A stretch of 64,000 bases of DNA from Whalleya microplaca. Taxonomy: Eukaryota > Ascomycota > Sordariomycetes > Xylariales > Xylariaceae. The position numbers and the translations under genes were made by a program. Under the pieces are notes generated by a model. It worked only from the letters and a program-made list of their open reading frames with translations. It was not told where the DNA came from and ran no database searches. The stretch spans positions 1,207,414 to 1,271,413 of the forward strand of contig MU385716.1 in the NCBI GenBank assembly GCA_022497155.1. Direction: 5' to 3'. Of the stretch, positions 36,586-47,112 are shown piece by piece (within the stretch, counting starts at the first letter, position 1; each line of letters opens with the position of its first letter).

Positions 36586-37150
36586 ATGACGACTCCTGAA
36601 GTCTCTCACGGCCGCGGTGGCGCCGGCAACATCAATCCTGATGACACCAAATACGTCGACGGCGAAATTGTGCGACAGGGCGATCAAGGGAGCCACGGCG
36701 ATGGCGCATTCAGCACTGGACGAGGAGGCAAGTCATGACCCCGAAACTGCAAAGCAAGATGTAGCATTCATCCAGCGCCTTTCCATCTCCCACAGATAGG
36801 CAGGCAGGCAGGCAGACGGACAGAAAAGCGCATCCATTTCAAATTAATCTACCTAGTTTCCAATTACCTATCTAGCTAGCTAACCACCCAAACCCCCAGG
36901 AGTTGCCAATATCGCCGACGCAGACAAACCCGCCTCGACGCGCGCGGACCAGGAAGTCGTGCCCGAAGAGGCGATCCGACCCTCGCAGGAGCACGACGTC
37001 CACGTCGGCCGCGGCGGCGCCGCGAACGTCGCGCTGGGCAGCGAGGACCAGAAGCACAAGGTGACCGACAGCGGGACGGCGGGGGCCGCGCCCAACCAGG
37101 GTCTGGCCGACAAGCTGAAGCACAAGATCCTGGGCGTTTTCAAGAAGTAG
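36586..37150 (+). CDS. DUF3602 / Par32-like GRGG-repeat protein
   Basis: Two exons (36586-36727 and 36900-37150) give 130 aa. Three copies of a HGRGGAGNI-type motif are visible: HGRGGAGNI near residue 8, TGRGGVANI (created by the splice) near 44, and VGRGGAANV near 83. This motif defines the DUF3602 family. The yeast member Par32 is a phosphoprotein of the TORC1/nitrogen response that inhibits ammonium transporters. The rest is polar and probably disordered, ending in a basic LKHKILGVFKK. The intron is 172 nt and uses a GC donor (G|GCAAGT) with CCCCCAG as acceptor; a GT donor two bases on would break the motif and the frame. The intron carries GGCA microsatellite units. No membrane segment or signal peptide is present. 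Confidence 0.85.
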
Positions 37151-37682
37151 AGGGGACAATACAATGGCAGGGGACGGCGGCTAGGTACCGGTGATGACGG
37201 ATGGACTAATTGATTGCATTAAAGGGGCCTAAAAGCACACGCTGTTTGTTCTTCGGGCACGGGGGTATACGTTTGATGATGGAGGGAAGGACGGAAGGAA
37301 GGGAGAGAAAAGGGCATCCCCGGGCGGCTGATGGCGGCACGCGTCGGGTGCATACTTGTCTTCGCTTAATACGCCGCTGGCGCTTGACTGCCCCTGGCCT
37401 TCTTACAGAGATGAATTCACCATGATATCCTGCCGATGGTCTCACAAGTCTCCCTTTTTCCTCCCTGCGAAGCATCATGTGACAGTTGTGATGGGTTGGG
37501 ACTTTGCCAAAATTGGCGTTGATCACTGGGCAATAAACGGTAGGTACATGACAAGCTCATTTGGTTTTTTTAACTGCCGCTAGGCAGCATTTGCAATATA
37601 TACAGGTGGCGCGAAAATATTTCGAGCCATTGCCCAATCCCACGTGAGTTCCTACGGCCGGAAAAAGAACAACTGGGTAACC
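37151..37682. other. Intergenic between convergent genes
   Basis: The 3' regions of the Par32-like gene and of the xylanase meet here. The frames seen on both strands have no recognisable domain. Confidence 0.6.
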
Positions 37683-38998
37683 CTATTGTAAAGCCTCCAC
37701 GATAGCGGTATACGCCGGCTTCGGGTTGAAGCTACTGTCGAACAGCAGGGGGCTCGTACCCGCCCTCCACGAGTCCTGTACAGAATGTCAGCATCTCATC
37801 ACACTCACTCACCAGCTAATCCAGTCACATTTCGCCGGTATTTTCATCTGCTTACCTGATCTCGCACGCCCCAGACAGTGATACCGACGCACTTCGGCTC
37901 GTCCAGACACGCCTTCGTGACAGCGGCGTAGTCGGCGGCGGGGGCGCCCTGGATATCGACCTCGGTGAAGGCGACCTCGGCGACGCCGGTGGCGGCGAGG
38001 GCCTTGATGGAGGCGGCGGCCTGGGCGGCGAGGCCGCCGCTCAGGTGGGCCTGGCTGCCGATGCCGTCGATGGGGACGCCGGCCGCGAGCCACTTGGTGA
38101 CGTGGGCCACCATGCCCGTCGTCAGCTTGGCAGCGTTCGGCTGGTCCAGGTTGTAGTCGTTGATGTACAGCTTGGCGTCCGGGTCCGCCGCGCGCGCCGC
38201 CTCGAACGCGATCCGCACGAAGTCCTCGCCCAGCACGCTCGAGAACACCGATTGCCGCAGCGAGCCGTCCTCGTTGAAGATCTCGTTCACCACGTCCTGT
38301 TGAGCGCGGTAATCATCACGGGTTAGTTTTAAGGGTACGGTTAGGTATCAAAGGAAAAGCAGTGCCGATTGGCCACGAACCCAAGCGTAGATCTTGCCCT
38401 TGTACCGCGTCACCAGCTCCGTGACGTGGTTCTGGAGGATCGTCGTCAGCTGCGTCTTGTCGCGGACGTTCGAGACCCACCCGGGCAGCTGCGAGTGCCA
38501 GGCGAGAGTGTGTCCGCGGATCGTCTTGTTGTTCTCGGTGGCCCAGTCGACGAGGTAGTCCGCCTGCGCGAAGTTGAAGTTGCCCTGGGAGGACTCGGTT
38601 GCGTCCCACTTCATGCTGTTCTCGGGCGTGACTTGGCCGAAATCGGCGATGAGGATATCGGCGCTTTTACCGGACTATCGTGGCGGAGGTCAGCATTTTT
38701 CTCTCTCTTTCGGGCAGCCTGGCGAAGAATCGAGCTCTAAAACATGTCTCGGGGCCTTCAACTCTTGAATATACCCCATACGGTAATGTTCTCTCCTAAG
38801 ACAAGCCAGGAAGGGTAATAAATGAATCTACGTGTTACTCACTGTCAGACGGCCCTGGTCGGTACAGGACCCGTAGTACAACTTTCCCTTCGCCTTGATG
38901 AGCTCATCAATGCTGTCGGTTGCCTGCCGTTCAGAGACCTCGGTCGGAGCGGCCCACGCGGCCAGAGGCGCCAGGAGACACAGGAATGTGGACTTCAT
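37683..38998 (-). CDS. GH10 endo-1,4-beta-xylanase (secreted)
   Basis: Four exons (38998-38843, 38674-38381, 38296-37856, 37775-37683) encode 327 aa, the normal length for a single-domain fungal GH10 xylanase. It hydrolyses internal beta-1,4 bonds of xylan outside the cell (EC 3.2.1.8). The signal peptide is [20 protein letters not shown]10 landmarks follow: [31 protein letters not shown], the acid/base glutamate in [11 protein letters not shown] (E155), and the nucleophile in FTEVDI (E262). [13 protein letters not shown] comes near the end. There is no cellulose-binding module. All three introns are phase 0 (168, 84 and 80 nt). A TATA box (39031-39040) lies just upstream and a tandem GGCTAA pair about 0.9 kb upstream. 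The codons in exon 3 are very GC-rich at third positions. Confidence 0.97.
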
Positions 38999-39030
38999 CG
39001 TTACCAGATTTGTCGAGTCGAGGCTGGACA

Positions 39031-39040
39031 GTATATAAAA
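39031..39040 (-). promoter_or_regulatory. TATA box of the xylanase gene
   Basis: Read on the minus strand this is TTTTATATAC, 33 nt above the xylanase ATG at 38998. The spacing is short but workable for a TATA box with a brief leader. Confidence 0.6.
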
Positions 39041-39907
39041 AGCTCTACCAGGTGTTCGGGATGGGAAACGAGAAGAATGGGACAGCTTGGTCCCTATACT
39101 TTATAACCTTCAGTTGATGAGCGACGGAAGATGGCACCCGTATGAGAAGAGTCCAGACCAGGTTTCATAGTCGCATCCATTGAAGTATTTCTGGGAGAGT
39201 GGTAGCGGCAAAAAGCGATGGTATGGTTATCAATCTCTGGAAATGGAGCCATGTCCTCTCCAAAGTCTCTTCTCCTATTTCACTGTCACAGTTCGACTAG
39301 AGTGAGGGGAATTCGGTGACAACGGCCCGCTTATATTAGCGAGGACATCAGATACCAGCGCACAAGTTAGAGGCGGTAGGCATTGAAGTCTCGACCAAGG
39401 CATCTAGGTCAGTACACGAAAGTCCATTGTGGGGTGCGTCATGGATGGTCTACGGGGTAGTATAGCCTGAAGTCGATGCCGGTACTAATCGTACGTAGCT
39501 GTAATTGCCCTATAATATGGGGCGAATCCCAATTCATAAGAATCCTCGGTCCCCAGATTCCGAGAAAATGTTCAGAGGCAGCGGTCGATGTGTATGAGCT
39601 AGTATCTCCCAGTGAGAATATCTCATAAAGTCAGAGGCTGATGAGATGATTTGGGTAACTGGGGCTTATATAGAGGTGAGCATACAGAAATTGGTGCACA
39701 GAGAAGACTTCTTCAATAACAAAAGCACTTCATTGTTCCAGACTGCAGCCACTGGTAGTTCTAGCCAGCTTATCCCAGTCGTCTAAATAGACAATGTCAT
39801 CAAATTGAGAATGAGGAGGGATGCAACGAAACCCCGGGTTTAGGTATACACGTGGTATAGAACATGACAGGGTACAGGAGGCGAGAATAGATCCCACGTT
39901 TAATATA

Positions 39908-39920
39908 GGCTAAGGCTAAA
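39908..39920 (+). promoter_or_regulatory. Tandem GGCTAA sites, possible XlnR/Xyr1 binding
   Basis: GGCTAAGGCTAAA is two head-to-tail copies of the GGCTAA(A) core bound by the fungal xylanase regulator XlnR/Xyr1. It lies about 0.9 kb upstream of the minus-strand GH10 gene. GTGGGG/CTGGGG cores of the CreA type also occur between. Such short motifs arise by chance, so the tandem arrangement is the main support. Confidence 0.4.
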
Positions 39921-41251
39921 TGAGATTGTCAGCGATCTGGAAGTTATAGTAGTGTGAGCTCAGGGAGGATACTGGGGTCGAAGTATTCGGCAATCTATGT
40001 TCAACTGAGATCAGCTAAGTCTATTTACTTGCACGTTACACCGCGGCTCACCGATAACAGAGTGTCAGAGGGTCCTATAAACATCCCGTAGATTCAGGGC
40101 GTGAGAGTAAAAACTAGCTCCCGTATGCTGTATATATCACCTAGATAAGATTGAGATGAAGGGCGACTTGGCTTTAGTTGACTTTGTTTAGAGCCTCCTT
40201 CAACTCTCTCTTGTTAATGAGGAGATCGTAGATCTACACTGGACCAGGCGCTAATGCATTGTTGGTCCTAGTTGATGTAACCACCCTAGCCTTAAGCTGC
40301 TTTAGAGTAGCTTGAGTTCATACCTAAAATTGGGAATAATTATGGTAGGATCACTGCGTTTTGCGGAAGTGACACGATAGTCGTGAGATCTATGGTTACT
40401 CATGCTAAGACACTGCCATGCCTCAACCAGTCCTATCGAGGTCTTATAAGTTCGACATTATATAGGTTAGTAGTAATTAGTAGTACTCGGTTAAGGAAAA
40501 AGATAAGAAAAGAAAGAAATAGTATCTTCGATTAAGCTTTATACATGCTCGATAGTTTAAAGCCTGATCTCACATTCTAATAAAACATACGTAAGTTGAG
40601 TCCCTTAGTTGAGACGACGATCCTTGCTTCAGCCTTGCTTCCCTGCAGAATCGTGAGATATCGGGGAGCTTGTGACAGGCATCCACACGACCCCTTTGAC
40701 CCCATCAGCCCACTAGCGAGGGGCCGTGGTTGGAGGTTCTGGATGTAGGAGGTAAGGTAGGTAGGGTAGGTAGGGCAGGTAGGGAGGAGCTTAGTATCAT
40801 CGGTCCATTCTTTTTCTATGCTAGAGAGATAGCCGCCAGCAATCTTGTCTCCTCATTCTCATTATCGAAAACAGTCTGGTTTTCATCTCATCAACGCTGT
40901 TCGAAAGAGATCGAATTTGTGTGTTACTGAGCGCTCACACACTGATTTGCGCCAACGACAAACAAACAAACAAACAAAAGTAAGAGACATACTACAAACG
41001 GATGTCCCTTGCATCAAAATGATACCTTAATCAATGTAGGGGGACAATGACTCGATGAACAAGGCCAGAGAGGCTTTGCATGCGATAGGTTCACAGAGGG
41101 GGGAAGAAGAATAATCAATCAAAAGTTCAGAGCGACCCGATTTGGCCACGCCAATTACTACCAACCTACATAGGAGAAGGTACGCAATACATGATCAATC
41201 AATTGACCCAAGCTCGAGCTTTCCAGAAATAACAAGATTACCTAAGGCACA

Positions 41252-41286
41252 GCAGGTCAGGTCAGGTCAGGTCAGGTCAGGTCAGG
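41252..41286 (+). repeat. GGTCA pentanucleotide tandem array
   Basis: Six to seven head-to-tail GGTCA units (CAGGTCAGGTCAGGT...) lie about 300 nt upstream of the atg22 start. A related CCTGA run is seen on the opposite strand at the right end of the window (about 63985-63998). Confidence 0.9.
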
Positions 41287-41560
41287 TAAAGTTCAAGGTA
41301 CGGGTTATTGGTCCAGTTAATTGTCCAGTTATTTGATCCTTCCACTAATGAGAAGCTTTAGAGCTATTTGCGTACCCTGAGTGAGTACCCCGAGTACCTC
41401 CATCTGTAGGTACCAACCTACTGTACGGTACTGTACGGTAGCAGTACATGCCCGCTAGGTTCGGCGGGTAGATCCTAGAGTTCCAGCACCTGTTAGGGCG
41501 CTGTTAGGGTGACACGACGCCATTTCCAAGGATCCGAACCTTATCCAATAGACGTTAATA

Positions 41561-43700
41561 ATGGTCCCTCGGAACGAAGAAATACTACGGCGCCCGCCAC
41601 CGAACCCGCGCTTACTTTCCGTCCAGTCAATCGTGTCCAAGCATTCCTTTCGCTCCTACTCTTCATCGTTCGAAGCTGACGACGAGCGCTCGACATCCGA
41701 CGAATCTGGCAGAATGACCCCGAGCGGCAGCCTCGAGGATCCCCATCCCGCACCGCCCGGCCGCTATCACGGCGAGGACACTCGTTCGACCAGCAGCCGG
41801 GAGCTGGCGGGCTGGTACATGTATGCATTCGCAGCCGAGACCTACGTAATCTGCGGTAAGCAGCATCACATCACCCTCCAAGACCGTCTCTCCGTCATGT
41901 TGCTAACTATCTATCACTAGCTATATGTACGTGTCTAAGCCTTCACATCCCATCCAATACCGGTCATCCTTCCGACCACCCCGATCTCTTCCACCGCTTG
42001 ATGGATCATATCAAATATCATCCTTCCTTAACTCGAGCCCAGACCTCAACTAACATGTATCACACATAGCTTCCTTCATCCCGATTCTATTAGAAAGCTT
42101 GGCGAGAGAGAATGGCGTCCTCCTGTCCGACCACGAAACACCTTGCGGTGACAATGCCAATGGGCAGTGTGTTGTGTCGGTCCTAGGTATCGAGATCAAC
42201 ACAGCAAGTTTTGCCATGTACACGTTCAGCATCAGCGTTCTGCTTCAGGCCCTACTGGTTGTTAGTATCAGCTGTGCGGCCGACCACGGCAACTATCGAA
42301 AACGCCTGCTGCTGGCGTTCGGGTGGTTCGGGAGCTTGTGTGTAATGTGCTACATATTCATCTTCAAGGAGATCTATATCCTAGGCGCGTTACTCGCGAT
42401 CGCCTCGAACACTTCGTTCGGAGCTTCCTTCGTCCTGTTGAACTCGTTTCTCCCCCTTCTCGTTCGACATCACCCGAAAGTCCAGAAACAAGCAGCCGGC
42501 CTACCGACAACGCCAGACACCGAAGACGACGCCGCCGAGACTCACTCACTCGCGAATTCAACGAATGCTTTACTGCCACGAAACGATCTTGATCTGCGGC
42601 GAGTACCAACGCACGAGGAGCTTACCTCCATCGAACTTCAGCTGTCCACGGAGATTTCCGCAAAGGGCATTGGGATCGGCTATGCCGCTGGCTTATTCGT
42701 ACAGTGTGCTTCCATTGTGATTCTAGTGGGGATGGGCAGTTCGACCTGGTCCCAACGTGTTGTCCTGTTCTTCATCGGAGCTTGGTGGGCCATATTCACA
42801 ATACCGGCAGCTATCTGGCTCAGGCCTAGGCCTGGGCCGCCTCTCGAGACTAGCGAAGGCCGAGGTGCCCGGGCATGGTTGTCCTACATCGTCTATTCCT
42901 GGAAGAACCTCTTCCGCACGATCAAGTTGGCTCGTCGATTAATTGATATCGTGTTGTTCTTGGCCAGCTGGTTTCTCATATCCGATGCTATCGCTACGAT
43001 GTCCTCAACTGCTATATTATTCGCGAAGACACATCTAGGCATGAAACCCTGGGCGTTGGGGATGATCAGCGTTATAGCAACGAGCACGGGCATCATAGGG
43101 GCTCTCAGCTGGTCGTTCATTTCGAACCATTTCAGACTCAAGCCGCATCAGACAGTTCTAGGGTGCATTGCACTATTCGAAACCATCCCGATCTATGGTC
43201 TTCTAGGCTATCTGCCCTTCGTCAAGCAATGGGGAGTTATTGGACTTCAGAGGCCTTGGGAAATGTACCCCCTAGCTGCGGTCTACGGCTTCGTGCTGGG
43301 AGGGCTTAGTTCCTACTGTCGATCCGTGTACGGCGAACTCATCCCTCCTGGATCGGAAGCCGCATTCTATGCTTTATACGCCATCACGGATAAGGGATCA
43401 AGCATCTTTGGGCCTGTCATTGTGGGGGCTATCATAGATGCGACAGGCGAGATCCGGCCAGCATTCTGGTTCCTGGCCGTGTTGGTCGGTCTTCCCGGGC
43501 CGCTCATATACTTTGTGAATCTCGAACGCGGCAAGTTCGAGGGAGAAAAACTAGCCGAGGTGATCGAAGGGTTCAAAAGCAGTGAGAATGCTAACAGTAA
43601 TGGCAGCGCATCGCATCATGATGCTACCGAAAGCCAGGGAATGCTCGCCGCATATGAGGGCGATGACGAGGAGACGGAGCACCAAGGCTCTCGGGCATAG
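41561..43700 (+). CDS. atg22: Atg22, vacuolar amino-acid effluxer
   Basis: Three exons (41561-41855, 41921-41926, 42070-43700) encode 643 aa. Atg22 family members are major-facilitator-like membrane proteins that export amino acids from the vacuole after autophagic breakdown. A Ser-rich cytosolic N-terminus (about 75 residues) precedes [33 protein letters not shown] and about a dozen hydrophobic spans; a long polar loop ([16 protein letters not shown] region) follows the fourth or so. EPR motifs and WxLxSD-type segments match the family, as does [19 protein letters not shown]. The middle exon is only 6 nt. Leaving it out keeps the frame but drops two residues from the conserved VxSAVxTYVP segment known from yeast Atg22, so inclusion is favoured. 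The introns are 65 and 143 nt. Next gene: BAH-PHD, same strand, 1.6 kb on. Confidence 0.94.
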
Positions 43701-45317
43701 AATTTGTCTTTTTGCATAGCGACGGCGTTATACCGTTGAGTTTGAATTGGCTTAGAGAACAACAAGGCCATAATGATACCTAGTTCCAACTGCAAATTCC
43801 AGCACATATATATCATGTGAAGCTCTGTTGGTTGGAGGTTTGTCTGGCATGCTCAAGGTGACTGAGACACACGAGTTCATCACATGGTCAACCAATCGGG
43901 TTGAATATAAGGTACATGTAGTGGCTAAAGCCAACGGCACGCCGGGCTATGTTATGTTATGACTATATAGTTATACAAGGCGTTAAAACAAGGTATGCTG
44001 TTGTTGGACTCTATGTAGTAGTATGTTATATGTTATCAGATGTGTTCGCTGTTTTCATGCATAGGTAGATATAACATTGGACGCAATAGGAAGATAGAGG
44101 GGCCCCTTGGCTTATATAATGAAGATGAACGCAGACAAAGACTGTACAGATTCATGTTATTAGACGATCAGCAATTAGGGCCGTCCATTCTGTATTATGG
44201 GACTTTATACATATCACATTGCAGGCCGTGCAGCGTGCGCAGGTGTGCTGGAGGGTGGCGCTAGGGTGGCGCTAGTGTCGCCAGGACAATCCCAATCAAG
44301 CCTAGCGTGGGTGAAACACGGTACCTAAGCAGCCTAGGTACCTTGAAATTTGAAATCGGCTGGCATTTTTGCTTTTATCTTCCCGAGCAGCCTGCTGCCG
44401 GGCAGCCAAGCCAAGTCTGGTCGAGTCCCAATACAGCATGGTAATGTTTTGGCTGGGTTAAGGTTTGGTGGCTAAATCGGAGGACTTGCAGTAACCTGCC
44501 TTAGCAGCCCAGCCGCCCAGCAGCCCTAGGTATGTATGGATGTATGTATGTACATTCTAAATGTATGTAGCCTGTAATTATGTAGGTAGAAACGCGCATG
44601 TCGCAACAACCCATCGCCGACAATTATATTTACCTAAATATTTTTTTATATTCTATATTTTTTCCCCTCCCATTCCATATCTTGATACCTGACAGCTCTT
44701 TCCCCCCATCAGTCTCCAGTCGGGTCTGGCAGCAGCACCTCGAGACGACTAACTAACTAACTTAGCGTCTTTGTTCGTACGTGTGTTTAAGTACATACAT
44801 ACTTATAAGTATACGGCGGCGCAGTGGGAATAGCACTGGTACATACGCATACATCAATAATACCGTTTTATTAGAGACGCATAGTCAGGACACAGTTAGT
44901 CAGTCAGTTAATAAGGAACGCGCCAAGCTGCCAGATTCAACCAAAATTCAACCAAAATTCAACCAAAATTCCCCCCTTCCCCGCCACCTACTTCCGGCTT
45001 ACGATTTTCCGAATCGCAACACTGCGAATCCCATCGAAGGCCCAGCGGCTGCCAAATAGCAAAGGCCCGGTTGGCTGCTCTCAACACTACGCGTTCGCCT
45101 CATCCCAATTGTGTTTGATCGGTGCCAATTGCGACAAGCAGCACAGTTTGCCCTGGAAGCGCAATCGCTAGTTGGAAGCTAGCTCTTCTCCCTCTCCCTC
45201 CCACTCCCTCTGCCACTCCCTCTCTCCCTCTTGTTGTTGAAGAGCCCCCAGAGAGACTTGAGCTCCAACTCGCGTCACCCTGTGTCGACCGGAAAACTCT
45301 CATCAATAGCTGCGAAA
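43701..45317. other. Intergenic, 1.6 kb
   Basis: This spans the 3' side of atg22 and the promoter/leader of the BAH-PHD gene. Three copies of AACCAAAATTC lie at about 44938-44972, and a CTCCCT-rich tract runs through 45185-45235. No gene is supported. Confidence 0.6.
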
Positions 45318-46769
45318 ATGGCGACTGCGCGGAAACGCCCGAGGCCCGATATGGAGGACAGCCAGGCCGAATGTCCCTTCACCGTCATACACCCGGATCC
45401 GAACGAGAAAGAGAAGAAGGCAAAACGCAGGCGGCAGGAGTCCGAAGACCAGGCGCTGCCCAAGGTCCTGCTGCAAGCTTCGCCCTTTTCGCCCATGGGC
45501 AAGTTCAAGGACGTTCATAACACCATGGACCGTCATTATCAGGTGCAACCGTACAAGCGATGGACGGATATGACGCGCTACAACAGCTTCGTCCGTAAGT
45601 ATATGCATGCCCCCTCTCCCTAGCTATTGCGCGTCGAATTAACAGGAAGATACCAGTCAATGGTGTCAAGTACTGGAGCGAGGGTTTCATCTTCGTAGCC
45701 AACAACTCGACCATAGAACGCCAGAAGAACCCAGGCGAAGCTCTACAACCTAGGAAGAAGTCGGACGACGACTGGGTAGCAAGGATACTCGAGATCCGAG
45801 CAAGCGACGAACATCACGTCTATGCACGTGTCTACTGGATGTACTGGCCAGACGAGTTGCCGGCAGGGACGCAAGACGGCAAAAGATTCGTGCAAGGAAG
45901 GCAACCATATCACGGCGCGAACGAGCTGATCGCCTCGAATCACAGTATGTCCTACCGATATCTATCGAATGCGATACCTCCTCTAACATGGCACAGTGGA
46001 CGTGATTAACGTAGTCAGTGTTACTGCCGCAGCCACGGTTAACCAGTGGGATGAGACGAATGAAGACGAAGTGCAACCAGCTCTGTACTGGCGCCAGGCC
46101 TTCGACGTCCGCAGCATGGAGCTCTCCGTGAGTCTTCGCCTCGATAGCCTATCTACAAGTGTACTAACTAACAGTGTCTAGTCTGCCGAGCCACGCTGCA
46201 AATGCAACCGCCCCGAGAACCCCGACAAGAAGCTGATCGGCTGCACGAACGAAGACTGTAGGAAATGGCTTCACGACGACTGTCTGATCCACGAGGCATT
46301 GCTCAACACGTACAAACGTCTCGGCACCGACAAGCCCCACAAACCCACGCCGATGAAGGAAGAGGAAGAGGGCGAAGGCGCGCAGCGGCCCCTGAGCCCC
46401 AGCGAGTCGGGCGCAGCGCAGACGGCCGAGCAGTCCATCGACGTGAAGCCGGAGGAGCAGCAGACGATCAAGCTCGCGGACGTGGAGAACGCGCTGCCCT
46501 CCGTCAAGGCGGAGGACACGACCGTGTCCGTGGCCACCACGACCAACAATAGCGCGAAGCCGAAGGCCCGGGGGCGGCCGCGCAAGTCCGAGCCCGCCGA
46601 CGCCGCCGCCAACGCCAAGCCGTACGAGGGGCTCTTCGAGGCCGTCGTGCGCGACGAGCTGAGCCCGCCCGTCCTCGAGATCACGGACCTGCGCGAGAAC
46701 ATCGCCGGCGGGGAGAAGTCGTGGACGGAGCCGCTGCGCTGCCTCCTCTGCGGGCAAGCCATCCACTAG
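45318..46769 (+). CDS. BAH-PHD chromatin reader, EPR-1-like
   Basis: Four exons (45318-45594, 45657-45944, 45997-46127, 46182-46769) encode 427 aa. After a basic N-terminus (KKAKRRRQ) comes a BAH domain at about residues 95-230, containing YWSEGFIFV, DWVARILEI, ARVYWMYWPDELP and ASNHMDVINV. A PHD-type zinc finger follows: C238, C240, C253, C258, H263 and C266 lie together (CKCNRP, GCTNEDC, WLHDDC). The last pair C419/C422 (CLLC) comes only after an about 150-residue insert rich in E, P and S. The insert carries an AT-hook, RGRPRK at 362-367. BAH-PHD proteins of the EBS/SHL/EPR-1 type read H3K27me3 and mediate Polycomb silencing in plants and Neurospora. The EPR-1 assignment is from domain order; it may be another BAH-PHD paralogue. 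The introns are 62, 52 and 54 nt. Confidence 0.88.
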
Positions 46770-47049
46770 TTACGATAGCTTGGTCTCGCTTATAGGAGGT
46801 AGGCAAAATACAGGTAGCCCTTCTACTACTACTACCTAGGTAGTATTATACTAAAAATTACATTTGACCCATCCCGTTGGCTGCTTGCTTGCTTGCTAGC
46901 TTCCATCGGTGGTCAAGATTTCTTTAAAATCCTTCCCGTGTCCTTGCCTGGCGTTCTGGGGGTGGGGAAACCAATGTGAATATACCCTGCAAAAACTTCT
47001 TTGTGGGGCAGTGTTTTGTTTAGGGGTAGTGTGTGTTGCCAAAGGTTAT

Positions 47050-47053
<4 letters not shown>

Positions 47054-47112
<59 letters not shown>
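47054..47112 (+). repeat. Homopolymer run of 59 T
   Basis: An uninterrupted run of 59 thymines about 285 nt after the stop of the BAH-PHD gene. It could be a retroposed poly(A) tail on the minus strand, a slippage expansion or a length error in assembly. Confidence 0.95.

Larger units (their letters stand above)
38999..41560. other. Intergenic, 2.6 kb (xylanase and atg22 promoters)
   Basis: No gene is seen. It contains the TATA box and upstream motifs of the xylanase gene, an AAAC microsatellite near 40963-40978 and a GGTCA tandem array at 41252-41286. The frames present are short and unsupported. Confidence 0.55.

Noticed and set aside
46164..46766. 200-codon minus-strand frame
   Set aside because: Antisense shadow of the GC-rich last exon of the BAH-PHD gene.
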